From Brevibacterium oceani (lineage in GTDB: Bacteria > Actinomycetota > Actinomycetes > Actinomycetales > Brevibacteriaceae), in assembly GCF_013623835.1 (NCBI RefSeq), contig NZ_JABKDE010000001.1:186001-250000 (forward strand): 64,000 bases of DNA, read 5' to 3'. The notes below the pieces were generated by a model. It worked only from the letters and a program-made list of their open reading frames with translations, was not told the origin of the DNA and did not search any database. Made by a program: the position numbers and the translations under genes. Positions 8,571-17,469 of this stretch are shown piece after piece; positions within the stretch are counted from its first letter, which is position 1, and every line of letters starts with the position of its first letter.

Positions 8571-10022
8571 GTGACTATCTCGCTCTATAACACCGCCAGC
8601 CGCAGGACCGAAGAACTGCGTCCCGTCAACGACGGACACGTGGGGATCTACGTCTGTGGTGCCACGGTGCAGGGCGAACCGCACATCGGTCACCTGCGCT
8701 CGGCATCGGTCTTCGACACCCTTCGTCGCTGGCTGCTCTACAGCGGCTATGCGGTGACGATGGTCCGCAACGTCACGGACATCGACGACAAGATCCTGTC
8801 GAAGTCCGTCGAAGAGGGCCGCGAGTGGTTCGCCCACGCCTACAAGTACGAGCGGGCCTTCACCGATGCCTACGACGCACTCGACGTGCTGCCTCCGAGC
8901 AGTGAGCCTCGCGCGACCGGGCACATCACCGAGATGATCGAACTCATCTCGCGCCTCATCGAGGCAGGCCATGCCTATCCCGCTCTCGACGGCAGCGCCG
9001 ACGTCTACTTCGACGCCGCCTCGTGGGCTGACTACGGCGAGCTGACGAACCAGAAGCTCGAGGACATGGAGCTGGCCGAAGGCGCCGAACTGCGTGGGAA
9101 GAAGGACGCTCGGGACTTCGCGCTGTGGAAGGCGCACAAGGAGACCGAACCCATCACCGCGTCCTGGCCCTCACCCTGGGGGCGGGGTCGTCCGGGCTGG
9201 CACATCGAATGCTCGGCGATGTCGACGAAGTACCTGGGGTCGAACTTCGACATCCACGGCGGCGGACTCGACCTGCGCTTCCCCCACCATGAGAACGAAC
9301 TCGCCCAGTCACGGGCGGCCGGCGACCGCTTCGCGAACGTCTGGATGCACTCCGGACTGCTCAACGTCGGCGGGGACAAGATGTCGAAGTCGCTCGGCAA
9401 CTCCGTCTTCGCCTCCGACCTGTTCGAGTCCTTCAGTCCGCTGGCCCTGCGCTACTTCCTCACCGGGGCGAGCTACCGGTCGATCCTCGACTTCTCACCG
9501 GAAGCCATGGAACGCTCGGCGGCCTCGCTCGAACGACTGTCGAACTTCCTCCAGCGGGCTCGGCAGTCACTCGGTGCGAGCGTTCCGGTCCTGCCGGATG
9601 TCAGCGACGGATATGCGACTCGCACGGTCGACGTGCCCGTCGAATTCGCCGCCGCCCTCGATGACGACCTCGGCATTCCGCGGGCCCTGTCCGTGGTCTT
9701 CGCCCAGGTCACCGAGGGCGCGAAGCTGCTCGATGCGGGAGGCGATCCCGAGGGTCTGACGAGGATCGTCGCCGAGGTCGAACTCATGCTCGACATCCTC
9801 GGCGTCAATCCCAGCGCTGCTGTCTGGGCCGGCTCGGCCACCGATGAGAAGGCGGAATCGGCACTCGACTCCCTCGTCGCCACCCTGGCGGACAAACGCG
9901 CCGAGGCCAAGCGGGACAAGGACTACGCGACCGCGGATGCGATCCGCGACGAACTCGCTGCGGCCGGCGTCGTCATCGAGGACACGGCCGACGGGTACCG
10001 CTACCACCTCGGCGAGGGCTGA
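8571..10022 (+). CDS. cysS: Cysteinyl-tRNA synthetase
   Basis: Class I aminoacyl-tRNA synthetase charging tRNA-Cys, 483 residues. The HIGH-type motif GEPHIGHLRS follows IYVCGATVQ, whose cysteine is a zinc ligand; other ligands lie in HIECSAM and HHENE; GGDKMSKSLGN is the KMSKS loop. I chose GTG 8571 (TISLYNT) because the family begins there and a -10 box sits 7 bases upstream, implying leaderless translation. In mycobacteria cysS follows ispF directly; here seven unrelated genes intervene. Confidence 0.96.
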   Translation: MTISLYNTASRRTEELRPVNDGHVGIYVCGATVQGEPHIGHLRSASVFDTLRRWLLYSGYAVTMVRNVTDIDDKILSKSVEEGREWFAHAYKYERAFTDAYDALDVLPPSSEPRATGHITEMIELISRLIEAGHAYPALDGSADVYFDAASWADYGELTNQKLEDMELAEGAELRGKKDARDFALWKAHKETEPITASWPSPWGRGRPGWHIECSAMSTKYLGSNFDIHGGGLDLRFPHHENELAQSRAAGDRFANVWMHSGLLNVGGDKMSKSLGNSVFASDLFESFSPLALRYFLTGASYRSILDFSPEAMERSAASLERLSNFLQRARQSLGASVPVLPDVSDGYATRTVDVPVEFAAALDDDLGIPRALSVVFAQVTEGAKLLDAGGDPEGLTRIVAEVELMLDILGVNPSAAVWAGSATDEKAESALDSLVATLADKRAEAKRDKDYATADAIRDELAAAGVVIEDTADGYRYHLGEG

Positions 10023-10085
10023 GGTACGCACGAATCTCGGCCACGGGCACACGCCCGCGGCCTCTACGCACCTGATAGGAATCAC

Positions 10086-11024
10086 ATGGCTTCCACTCCC
10101 CGCTCCGGCGGTTCGAAGAAGGGCCCGACCAAGGGCTCGGGCGGTAAGAACAAGCGCGGACTGCGCGGCAAGGGCCCGACACCCAAGGCCGAGGACCGCG
10201 TCTACCACAAGGCACACAAAGCCGCGCAGAACCGCAAGACCGCCAACGCCTCGGCGCAGGCGAAGCGGAAGAAGAAGGAGCTCGGCCCGAACATGGTCGC
10301 CGGGCGCAATTCGGTGCTCGAGGCGCTGCGCGAGGGAGTGCCGGCGACCGCGATGTACGTCTCCGGTCGCATCGACTCCGACGACCGCGTCCGCGAGTCG
10401 ATCACCCTGGCCACGCAGCGCGGCATCTCGATGCTCGAGGCGAGCAAGCCCGACCTCGACCGGCTCACCGACGACGCGATCCACCAGGGCATCGCCCTGC
10501 AGGTCCCGCCGTACGAATACGCCGACCCCTCCGATCTGCTCGACTTCGCCGCCGATCGGGCCGAGACCCCGCTGCTCGTGGCGCTCGACGGGATCACCGA
10601 TCCGCGCAATCTCGGCGCGATCGTGCGTTCGACCGCGGCCTTCGGCGGTCACGGGGTGATCATTCCGGAACGGCGCGCCGCCTCGATGACGGCAGCCGCG
10701 TGGAAGACCTCAGCCGGAGCCGCCTCACGGATCCGCGTCGCCCAGGTGGTCAACCTGGCCCGGGCGATCGACGAGCTGAAGAAGCAGAACATCTTCGTCG
10801 TCGGCCTCGACATGGACGGCGACGTGGAGCTGCCCGAGCTGAGCTTCACCCGTGACCCGCTGTGCATCGTCGTCGGCTCCGAGGGCAAGGGACTGTCCCG
10901 ACTGATCTCGGAGAAGTGCGACCAGATCGTCTCGATCCCGATCGCCGCGACGACCGAATCCCTCAACGCCGGCATCGCCGCGGCCGTCTCGCTCTACGAG
11001 GTGGCCAGAGCCCGCCGCGCCTGA
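10086..11024 (+). CDS. rlmB: 23S rRNA (guanosine-2'-O)-methyltransferase RlmB (SpoU/TrmH family)
   Basis: 312 residues. The Lys/Gly/Arg-rich leader (residues 1-70) is typical of actinobacterial members. The substrate-binding domain starts at GPNMVAGRNSVLEALREG. The trefoil-knot SAM domain carries ALDGITDPRNLGAIVRSTAAF (motif 1), CIVVGSEGKGLS (motif 2) and IPIAATTESLNAGIAAAV (motif 3). In E. coli this modifies G2251 of 23S rRNA. It lies 63 bases after cysS and is probably co-transcribed. Confidence 0.92.
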   Translation: MASTPRSGGSKKGPTKGSGGKNKRGLRGKGPTPKAEDRVYHKAHKAAQNRKTANASAQAKRKKKELGPNMVAGRNSVLEALREGVPATAMYVSGRIDSDDRVRESITLATQRGISMLEASKPDLDRLTDDAIHQGIALQVPPYEYADPSDLLDFAADRAETPLLVALDGITDPRNLGAIVRSTAAFGGHGVIIPERRAASMTAAAWKTSAGAASRIRVAQVVNLARAIDELKKQNIFVVGLDMDGDVELPELSFTRDPLCIVVGSEGKGLSRLISEKCDQIVSIPIAATTESLNAGIAAAVSLYEVARARRA

Positions 11025-11033
11025 ACGCCCCAT

Positions 11034-11095
11034 TTGCTACCCGACGGCGGCCCAGCAACCACGCGCGAGGTTGCTGGGCCGCCGTCGGGTAGCAA
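11034..11095. terminator. Bidirectional terminator, perfect 27-bp inverted repeat
   Basis: Positions 11034-11060 are exactly complementary to 11069-11095, with an 8-base loop (ACGCGCGA). It sits between the rlmB stop and the stop of the convergent permease, so it can end both transcripts. Short A/T-rich ends flank it but there is no long T-run. Confidence 0.8.
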
Positions 11096-12637
11096 TTAGG
11101 GGTTGAGGGTGGTGCGGTAGGTCGATTCGTCCATGGCACCGACGACCGAGTGGCGGCGGCTGTAGGCGAAGTAGACGAGCGCGCCGACGGCCATCCACAC
11201 GCCGAAGACGGCCCAGGTCGTCCCGCCGAGGTTGACCATGAGGAGCGCACACGCGAGCGCGCCGAGGGCCGGGATGACCGGGCCGAAGGGCACCTTGAAC
11301 GACCGCTCGAGGTCGGGACGCTTCACCCGCAGGTAGATGACGGCGAGGTTGACGAGGAAGAACGCGAACAGGGTGCCGATGCTCGTGGCGTCGGCGAGCT
11401 CGCCGAGCGGGATGAGTGCCGCAGTGATCGCGACGAGTCCGCCGACGATGAGGGTGCCGGCCAGGGGAGTGCCGGTGCGCCGGGAGACGACGCCGAAGAC
11501 CTTCGGCACCATGCCGTCGCGGGCCATCGTCAGCAGGATCCGCGACTGTCCGTAGAGGACGGTGATGACGACGGAGAAGATCGCGAGCACCGCAGCCACC
11601 GCGAAGAGGAGGACGGCGAGGTTCGAACCCGTGATCTCCTCGACGATCTGGACGAGCGGGGCTTTTGCGCCGGAGAACCACTGCCACTGCCTGGCCCCGA
11701 TCGCGGCGACGGCCACGAGCACGTACATCGAGGTGACGATGAGCATCGAGAGGATGATCGCCCGCGGCAGATCGCGGCGGGGGTTCTTCGCCTCCTCGCC
11801 GGCCGTCGAGGCCGCATCGAAGCCGATGTAGGAGAAGAACACGCTCGAGGCGGCCGCGGTGACTCCGGCCGCGCCCATCGGCAGCATCGGTGCGAAGTTG
11901 CCGGCCCTGAACGCGGTGAAGGCGACGATCGCGAAGAACACGAGGATCCCGAGTTTGACGAACACGAGGATCGTGTTGACGATGCCGGACTCCTTGGCCC
12001 CGCGCATGAGCAGCACCGTCGCCAGGGCCACCACGACGAGGGCGGAGACATTGATGACCCCGCCCGGATTGTCCGCCACCCCGGGCCCGGTGGTCAGGGA
12101 GGCGGGCAGTTCGAGCCCGAACACCCGCAGGGTCTCATTGACGTAGTCGGCGGCGCCGACGGCGACCGCGGCGACCGAGACCGCGTATTCGAGGACGAGG
12201 CACCAGCCGCAGACCCAGGCCACACCCTCACCGAGGGTCGCGTACGAGTACGAATAGCTCGATCCCGACACCGGCACCATGCCGGCCATCTCGGCGTAGC
12301 TGACCGCCGAGAGCAGAGCGGTGACGCCGGCGAGGACGAACGCCAGCCACACCGCGGGCCCGGCGACGGGGACGGCCTCACCGAGGATGACGAGGATTCC
12401 CGTGCCCAGGGTGGCCCCGACGCTGATCATCGTCAACTGGAAGACGCCGAACGTCCGACGCAGGCGGCCCGCTCCCTCGGCGTCGGCGTCGATCCGGGCC
12501 TCGGCGTCGGTCCGTGCGTCCGCGTCGGTCCGTGCGTCCGCGACCATCGAGCCGATCGATTTGCGTCGTCCCAGTTGGCGCAGCACCCCCGCCGAGGTGG
12601 CTGTCGGGTGTGCGGAGGGCGTATCAGAATCGGTCAT
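11096..12637 (-). CDS. APC-family amino-acid permease (cationic amino-acid transporter type)
   Basis: 513 residues, about 12 transmembrane segments. VGATLGTGILVILGEAV is the TM1 motif; SYAEMAGMVPVSGSSYSYSYATLGEGVAWVCGW and FFSYIGFDAASTAGEEAKNP are the residues shared by CAT/YfnA-type carriers. The N-tail (residues 30-55) is made of DARTDA-like repeats encoded by tandem 12-30 bp DNA repeats at about 12480-12543, likely a slippage region outside the membrane. Monocistronic. Substrate (basic amino acids or a broad range) is inferred from family only. Confidence 0.87.
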   Translation of the reverse strand: MTDSDTPSAHPTATSAGVLRQLGRRKSIGSMVADARTDADARTDAEARIDADAEGAGRLRRTFGVFQLTMISVGATLGTGILVILGEAVPVAGPAVWLAFVLAGVTALLSAVSYAEMAGMVPVSGSSYSYSYATLGEGVAWVCGWCLVLEYAVSVAAVAVGAADYVNETLRVFGLELPASLTTGPGVADNPGGVINVSALVVVALATVLLMRGAKESGIVNTILVFVKLGILVFFAIVAFTAFRAGNFAPMLPMGAAGVTAAASSVFFSYIGFDAASTAGEEAKNPRRDLPRAIILSMLIVTSMYVLVAVAAIGARQWQWFSGAKAPLVQIVEEITGSNLAVLLFAVAAVLAIFSVVITVLYGQSRILLTMARDGMVPKVFGVVSRRTGTPLAGTLIVGGLVAITAALIPLGELADATSIGTLFAFFLVNLAVIYLRVKRPDLERSFKVPFGPVIPALGALACALLMVNLGGTTWAVFGVWMAVGALVYFAYSRRHSVVGAMDESTYRTTLNP

Positions 12638-12830
12638 ATGAATATTTTTGCATAATGCTGTATATCTTCTCGGCCGGGTTCCCCGCGATCACGGGGATCG
12701 ATCGCTCGTCGCGTCGCCGATCTCACACGTACCGCGCCGCCGGGCAGGCTCCGCGCCGCACCCTGCTGCGCCGCCTGTCAGCCTCCGAATCACCCAGCTG
12801 AGCCGCCGGGCAGGCTCCGAACCACCCGTC
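12638..12830. other. Intergenic region with an 18-bp direct repeat
   Basis: GCCGCCGGGCAGGCTCCG occurs exactly at 12736-12753 and again at 12802-12819, and TCTCACACGT at 12721 and 12830. It carries the permease promoter (A/T-rich 12636-12665) and the 3' end of the SDR gene. No coding signal seen. Confidence 0.5.
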
Positions 12831-13652
12831 TCACACGTCGGGGGTGAACCGGCCGTCCTGGGCCATCCACCCGCCGTCGACGAGCTGCGAGTGCCCGGTG
12901 ATGTAGCTCGAAGCGTCCGAGGCGAGGAAGAGGACGGGCCCGGCGATCTCGTGGAGACGACCCCAACGGCCCAGAGCAGTCTTGTCAGCGTACGCGTTCC
13001 ACCACGTCTCGTCGGCCTTGATCTGCTGTGTCAGCGGGGTGTCGAACGGCCCGGGCAGGATCGCATTGACCCGCACACCCTGCCCGCCGAGCTCACTGGC
13101 AAGCGTCTTCGTCAGCTGCACGACCCCGGCCTTGGCCGCTGCGTACAGGCCCTGACCGGGTTCGATGGCCAGCGCCCTGAACGACGCGTAGGTGACGATG
13201 GAACCCCGGCCCCGAGCAGCCATCTCCCGGCCGAAGCCGCGCATCAGCCGGTAGGTGCCCTTGAGGTTGATGTCGATGACCCTGTCGAACTCGTCATCGG
13301 TCGTCGAAGTCAGCCGCTTGCGCACATTCGCCCCGGGGGTGACGACGAGGACCTGCGCCTCGGCCTGAGCCGCGACGAGGGCGTCGACGGAATCAGTGTC
13401 CGTGATGTCGACGGCGACGGCTTCGGAGGATCCGGCGCCGCGGTCGCCGATGAGCGCAGCGGTCTCCTCGGCTCCGGCGAGGTTGAGGTCGGCGGCGACG
13501 ACATGGGCTCCGGCATCGGCGAGACCGATGGCGCTGGCCTGACCGAGGCCGGACCCGGCGCCGACGACGACCGCAGTGCGACCGGTCAGGTCGAACAGGC
13601 CGGGGATCGACGGGTTGTTCTCGTTCGTGGGCATCGGCTCGGTGGCGGTCAT
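12831..13652 (-). CDS. SDR family oxidoreductase
   Basis: Short-chain dehydrogenase/reductase, 273 residues. Coenzyme motif VVVGAGSGLGQA (TGxxxGxG type, with Gly for Thr) is near residue 28. The catalytic Ser (TYASFRA) and the YAAAK tetrad segment are spaced 13 residues apart as expected; DGGWMAQDGRF closes the fold. The usual NNAG segment reads TPGAN. Likely a soluble NAD(P)-dependent alcohol or sugar dehydrogenase; substrate unknown. Transcribed alone. A GTG- or ATG-start choice at 13652 is supported by a GGAAGGATCC-like sequence upstream. Confidence 0.82.
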   Translation of the reverse strand: MTATEPMPTNENNPSIPGLFDLTGRTAVVVGAGSGLGQASAIGLADAGAHVVAADLNLAGAEETAALIGDRGAGSSEAVAVDITDTDSVDALVAAQAEAQVLVVTPGANVRKRLTSTTDDEFDRVIDINLKGTYRLMRGFGREMAARGRGSIVTYASFRALAIEPGQGLYAAAKAGVVQLTKTLASELGGQGVRVNAILPGPFDTPLTQQIKADETWWNAYADKTALGRWGRLHEIAGPVLFLASDASSYITGHSQLVDGGWMAQDGRFTPDV

Positions 13653-14302
13653 CAGGGATCCTTCCGTGGGGTTTCGACCGGGAAGAACGACATCGTCCCT
13701 CCGCTAAGATCAAAGCTATGCCCGCCGAGGCGGTCGTGCCGTGATCGTTTCACCCTGTGGAACGTAGGCGGGGCGGGTCGCCTCGCTCCGCCGCAGCCGC
13801 CGGTTTCGGTGGTGCCCGCCCTCGGTGGGGCCGCCCAACGGTGGGGCCAGCGGTCACCGCGAAGGTCCATGAGTTCCGTCGAGTGGTCACGTGCCAGCAA
13901 TGCTCTCGCAACGACTATTAGCGTTTAGGATCGGCACCAGGTCACTCCGGGGGCGGATGGTTGGAATTGTCAATCGTCGTAATAGGGCTGGGACAGAGCG
14001 ATAGAAACCAGGTCGCGTTGCCGCATCGGAAGCGCTAGTCTTCAGCTCAGATGTGTGATCCGCAACGGTGTATGGAACGTGCTGCCCTAGCGGGTTTCTG
14101 CTCCGCATGTGTGTTCGCTGAGATTCTAGTCGTACATCCCAAATCAATTGTTCGTCCCGGCGGGAACGACCCGCCCCCGTTCGGCTCCCAGCAGAGAGCG
14201 CCATGATACGGCGTATAGAAGCGAGAAGCCGTTCCTGCTGACAGAGCTCTCCCATTTTGGTAAGTTGCGTTGTGCAAGTGATTTCGGCGATCAAGGGAAC
14301 TC
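13653..14302. other. Boundary region between chromosome and low-GC islet, no gene
   Basis: About 650 bases without a convincing gene. GC content drops visibly from about 13900 onward. Short open frames here (for example minus strand 13652-13900) have no family resemblance and no start signal. The stretch 14134-14158 is one copy of a near-repeat found again at 17399. The promoter of the bacteriocin-like gene should lie in 14180-14290. Confidence 0.5.
14134..14158 (+). repeat. Islet-flanking direct repeat, left copy
   Basis: ACATCCCAAATCAATTGTTC at its start matches 17399-17423 at 22 of 25 positions. It lies upstream of the bacteriocin-like gene. It may be a target or recombination scar, or a shared regulatory site. 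Confidence 0.4.
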
Positions 14303-14766
14303 ATGCTCTCAAAGCAATATGGTGAAGGCGAGCCCGGAATCAGCCAAATGCTGGGCGACGAAGTAACTGGCACCTGGTTGCTCTTCGACGCACATTGTTC
14401 AACATGCACCCGGATCTCACAAGACTTAGAAGCAGCCACGGAAGGTAAGCTTGCAGTACTTCCGCTTGACTCGGACTTTGCGCTACGTGCCCGGCGTCAA
14501 GTGTTCGGCGAAGACATGCCGCACAAGCCTACTTTCCTGAAAGTTGTGCAAGGTGAGCCGCGAGCGTGGACCGGTGCGCGAATAGCACCATTGGTTGCGC
14601 GCGAAGTTGGTTTCGAAAGCTCACTTCAAATATTAAAGATCCTTGGCATTGAGCGATCTGGGCGCAATCGTGACCGTCAAGCTGGGCTGTTGTCTAGGCG
14701 TGGGTTCGCGCAAGTGGCTGGAGGCATTGCCGCTAGTTTCGGGATTCTCGCCGCAGGTAGTTTTGC
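14303..14766 (+). pseudogene. Bacteriocin-type precursor, 5' part (interrupted by ISL3 element)
   Basis: This and 16202-16927 are one gene split by the IS. The start ATG 14303 has AAGGGAAC five bases upstream. The first about 110 residues look like a small thioredoxin-fold domain: WLLFDAHCSTCTRISQDL has the CxxC motif after a beta strand, and HKPTFLKVV a cis-Pro-like turn. Residues 133-160 contain LSRRGFAQVAGG followed by a hydrophobic segment, i.e. a twin-arginine export or membrane signal inside the protein. As it stands the frame runs 5 codons into the IS and stops at 14782 (159 residues). Fused redox domain plus exported cysteine-rich peptide would make sense if the N-domain guides disulfide formation; that is inference. 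Confidence 0.65.
14759..14766 (+). repeat. Target-site duplication, left copy
   Basis: AGTTTTGC directly abuts the left IS end and is repeated exactly at 16202-16209. Eight bases is the duplication length of ISL3 elements. Confidence 0.92.
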
Positions 14767-16201
14767 GGCTCATCGTAAATGAGAGTGTAGAACCGGTCTG
14801 AAGCCACCGGACTCGAGCAGGCACCTGGCGATGTAGTGGGTGATGTTACGGAAGCCCAACGCTGACCCCCGTAGATGTTCGAGCCTGCCATTGATCGCTT
14901 CAGTCGGACCATTGGACGTTCCCGGTCGGGTGAAGAACGCGAGGATATCAGTAGCTCGACGCTTCAAGGTCCGTCCCAACCGTTTGAGCTCAATGAGCTC
15001 TGTGGGCAGGTTCGTCGTCAGGGCGTCAATGACCGTTCTCAAGAGCTTCTTGCCCTCGTTGCGGTCGGCGGTTCGGTAGGCGTTCACAATGTCTTGGTAA
15101 ACAGCCCAGGTGACTTCGACTTCGGTGAAGTTCGCATCAGCGAATAGGCCCGCGATCTTCTCCTGTTGCTTTGTTGTAAGCAGATCAGCTCCGGTGTGCA
15201 GAGTCCTCCTCGCCCGATACAGCGGGTCTTTCGCCCGGCCGCGGTGACCAGTGGTCGCCTGCTGAACACGACGACGAACATCATCGAGAGCATCACCGGC
15301 GAGCTTGACGACGTGGAAGGGGTCCATGACTTCCACAGCGTCGGGCAGCTCCTCAACCGAGGCTGTCTTGAACCCGGAGAACCCGTCCATCGCGACGACG
15401 TCGATGCCATCACGCCAGTCTTTCGGACGGGCTTTCAACCACTCCTTGAACACCTGCTTCGACCGTCCGGACACCATGTCGAGCAACCGCGCCGGGCCTG
15501 CTGCCTGACTGATCGGGGTGAGGTCGATGATGACGGTGACGTACTTGTCACCGCGCCTGGTGTGCCGCCATACGTGCTCGTCGACACCAATGACGCTGAC
15601 CCCGTCGAAACGGGTCGGGTCGTTGATCAACAGCCGGCGACCTTCAGCGAGGATTGCGGAGTTCGCGGTGTGCCAGGACACGGCGAGTTTGCGTGCGATC
15701 ACGGACACGGTGTCGTGGTCAATGACGAGGGCGCGCAGTGCCCAGTCCAATCCGGTGCGCGAGATCTTCGCTCGTGGGGGTGTCGCAGCAGTGGTGTCTT
15801 GACGCCATACACAGCCGCACTCGACGCATTTGTAGCGGCGGAGGCGAATGTGAAGCGTGGTCGGTCGGTGGCCGAAAGGCTCGTGGGCCAGACGACGGAC
15901 GACGGTATCGCGGACGATCCCGTGCCCACCACACCGACGGCACCAGTCATCTGCAGTGTTCGGCGAACATTCCAGAATGGCTTTGTGTCCGGTGACGTGC
16001 TGGCCAATACAGGTCAGGTCGAGGGTGTCGAGTCGGCAGAATGTCGTGAGGTCAGGGGTCGAGAAAGTAGGCTTGGCCACGTCGAGGTCTTTCGGATGGA
16101 CTGTGTGAGAACTTCCATCATCGGAAGACCTCGACGTCTATCCAGGCAGCGCCACGCCGTGTCCTGGAATCACAGATCTACACTCTCAATTGCGAAGAGC
16201 C
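14767..16201. mobile_element. Complete ISL3-family insertion sequence, 1435 bp
   Basis: Ends are inverted repeats: GGCTCATCGTAAATGAGAGT at the left (14767 onward) and, reading inward from 16201, GGCTCTTCGCAATTGAGAGT; 25 terminal positions match with 4 differences. The GGCTCTTCG tip is characteristic of ISL3. Single transposase gene on the minus strand. Flanked by the 8-bp duplication AGTTTTGC, so the insertion is intact and probably recent. Confidence 0.95.
14770..16080 (-). CDS. ISL3-family transposase
   Basis: 436-residue DDE transposase, complete. An N-terminal zinc finger is formed by cysteines in DDWCRRCGGHG and YKCVECGCVW. VIGVDEHVW and VVAMDGFSGF carry the two catalytic Asp residues, and TSNGPTEAINGRLEHL the Glu. 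The stop lies inside the left inverted repeat. No frameshift, so the element can be active. Confidence 0.95.
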   Translation of the reverse strand: MAKPTFSTPDLTTFCRLDTLDLTCIGQHVTGHKAILECSPNTADDWCRRCGGHGIVRDTVVRRLAHEPFGHRPTTLHIRLRRYKCVECGCVWRQDTTAATPPRAKISRTGLDWALRALVIDHDTVSVIARKLAVSWHTANSAILAEGRRLLINDPTRFDGVSVIGVDEHVWRHTRRGDKYVTVIIDLTPISQAAGPARLLDMVSGRSKQVFKEWLKARPKDWRDGIDVVAMDGFSGFKTASVEELPDAVEVMDPFHVVKLAGDALDDVRRRVQQATTGHRGRAKDPLYRARRTLHTGADLLTTKQQEKIAGLFADANFTEVEVTWAVYQDIVNAYRTADRNEGKKLLRTVIDALTTNLPTELIELKRLGRTLKRRATDILAFFTRPGTSNGPTEAINGRLEHLRGSALGFRNITHYIARCLLESGGFRPVLHSHLR

Positions 16202-16927
16202 AGTTTTGCTGGTGCACGCCCTGCCTCGGCGTCTGCCATTAAGCCCAGCAAGATCGCATCGCGGTCGCGTGTCGGAGAATTGGTGAAGACGGCAATCGAC
16301 AGCGCTGACTTTGTCAATATCGCCGATGATACGACCCTTGCGAAGATGAGAGCCGGAAGTTTGTCGGCGCGATCTCAGCTGGCCGAATTTCAGTACCAGC
16401 TGGGCTCAGAAAGTATCGAGATACAGTCATACTCTGACAGCGACCCGCTAGTGCAGGCGTCGTCAGGGGAAGACCAAGACGGGGAGCCAATCGAGACTCT
16501 CGCAATTACCCTTGAAAGTGTCGGCGTGGTGTATTCCGTCAACTTCAGTAATGGCGGAACTGATGTGCGAGCCGAACGGTACGCGGTCGACTTCAAGGAG
16601 GGGGAAGCAGAGCTCGTTGATGCCAGCTCGAATGGAGTTCGCATGGAGCCGCTCCCGGAAGGGATAGCGGCTCAGAAATCTGACCCGTGCGGCGGGTGTA
16701 CCAGTGCAACTAAACTCACTGTGGGTCCTACGTGCAAAACGAATAAGGTGCTCGATTGTGCCTTTGCGGCGTCAAGTTGCGCGGGTTGCGTAGCCGCCTG
16801 CGGTTCAGGCGTGGGGACCGTGGGTTGTGCCACATACCTCTTTAGTGGCTGCGGAGCAGCGATCAAGTATTGCTGCGAAAAAGTCGGCGGCCAAGTGTGC
16901 CCTCCCTGTGGTGGCGGGAAACCATGA
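16202..16927 (+). pseudogene. Bacteriocin-type precursor, 3' part with halocin C8-like domain
   Basis: Continues the gene at 14303 in the same frame once the IS and one AGTTTTGC copy are removed (joined length 1182 bases, 393 residues). After the export signal and ASASA there is an acidic spacer of about 140 residues, then a terminal 75-residue region with 13 cysteines: a CGGC pair, CAFAASSCAGCVAAC, FSGCGAA, YCC and CPPC. Cysteine spacing and small-residue helices resemble the halocin C8-like bacteriocin domain. A frame from TTG 16190 in the IS end still covers this part but lacks a full export signal and an RBS, so the product is probably lost. Confidence 0.65.
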
Positions 16928-17145
16928 GTCGAGAAAGCGGAACAGGAGTCGGCATGGGAGAGCTAATTGGAGCTTTTGCACTAGGTATGACCTTCGCAGT
17001 AGGAGGGATGCTATTTTTCACGGAGGCTCACAGTGGGCCTGCGTCTTTCGCTCTTGGGTTGGCGTTCCCGCTGGTCGCGCTTGCAGGAATGGTTATCCTG
17101 CTGATTCAGCGCTTTCGTCGCCTCCGGGATTCGAATAGCGCGTGA
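16924..17145 (+). CDS. Small two-helix membrane protein, candidate bacteriocin immunity protein
   Basis: 73 residues; ATG overlaps the precursor stop (ATGA). Two hydrophobic helices (about residues 12-32, GAFALGMTFAVGGMLFF, and 40-62, FALGLAFPLVALAGMVILLI) are followed by the basic tail QRFRRLRDSNSA. Small membrane proteins coupled to a bacteriocin gene are often immunity factors; this one shows no family signature I recognise, so the role comes from position. It is intact although the precursor is broken. Confidence 0.55.
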   Translation: MSRESGTGVGMGELIGAFALGMTFAVGGMLFFTEAHSGPASFALGLAFPLVALAGMVILLIQRFRRLRDSNSA

Positions 17146-17469
17146 CTCCTGCTATTTGAACCCGTCACTGCAGGGCTCCAAGTCGATCTATTGGCGTAGC
17201 CAGGTTGGCCTCGCGCAATCCGAACGGCGGCTCCCCGCTGAGACTGGAAGTACTGGTGCAGAGTACTTGGCTCGCAATTTGCCAGGTCGCTCGTTTTCGA
17301 ATGAGTAGCCTTACGTAGTCTCAGCGAGGTGCCGCCGCTGCGTTCGGTGACGACCCATCTGGTTCGACACGGAGTACCAACTTTATGAAGTCCTTTGCAC
17401 ATCCCCAATCGATTGTTCGCCCCTCCCATCGGCACGTCCGTGCAGCGGGGCGGGCCGCCTCGGCGAGGG
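17146..17469. other. Right flank of the islet, no gene
   Basis: 324 bases of mixed composition, with no open frame that looks like protein. The right copy of the islet repeat is at 17399-17423. GC returns to chromosomal level near 17430. Confidence 0.5.
17399..17423 (+). repeat. Islet-flanking direct repeat, right copy
   Basis: Same orientation as the copy at 14134-14158, 22 of 25 bases identical, 3.26 kb apart. The two copies bracket exactly the low-GC bacteriocin segment. Confidence 0.4.

Noticed and set aside
11150-12655. 501-codon plus-strand frame
   Set aside because: Antisense of the APC permease; the residues are runs of Asp/Glu/Arg/His without any domain.
13652-13900. Minus-strand 82-codon frame upstream of the SDR gene
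   Set aside because: No RBS, no family resemblance, low-complexity Pro/Arg/Gly; more likely the SDR promoter region.
16190-16927. Independent gene starting at TTG 16190 in the IS end
   Set aside because: The first codons come from the inverted repeat and there is no RBS; the 8-bp duplication and preserved frame show it is the 3' part of a broken gene.
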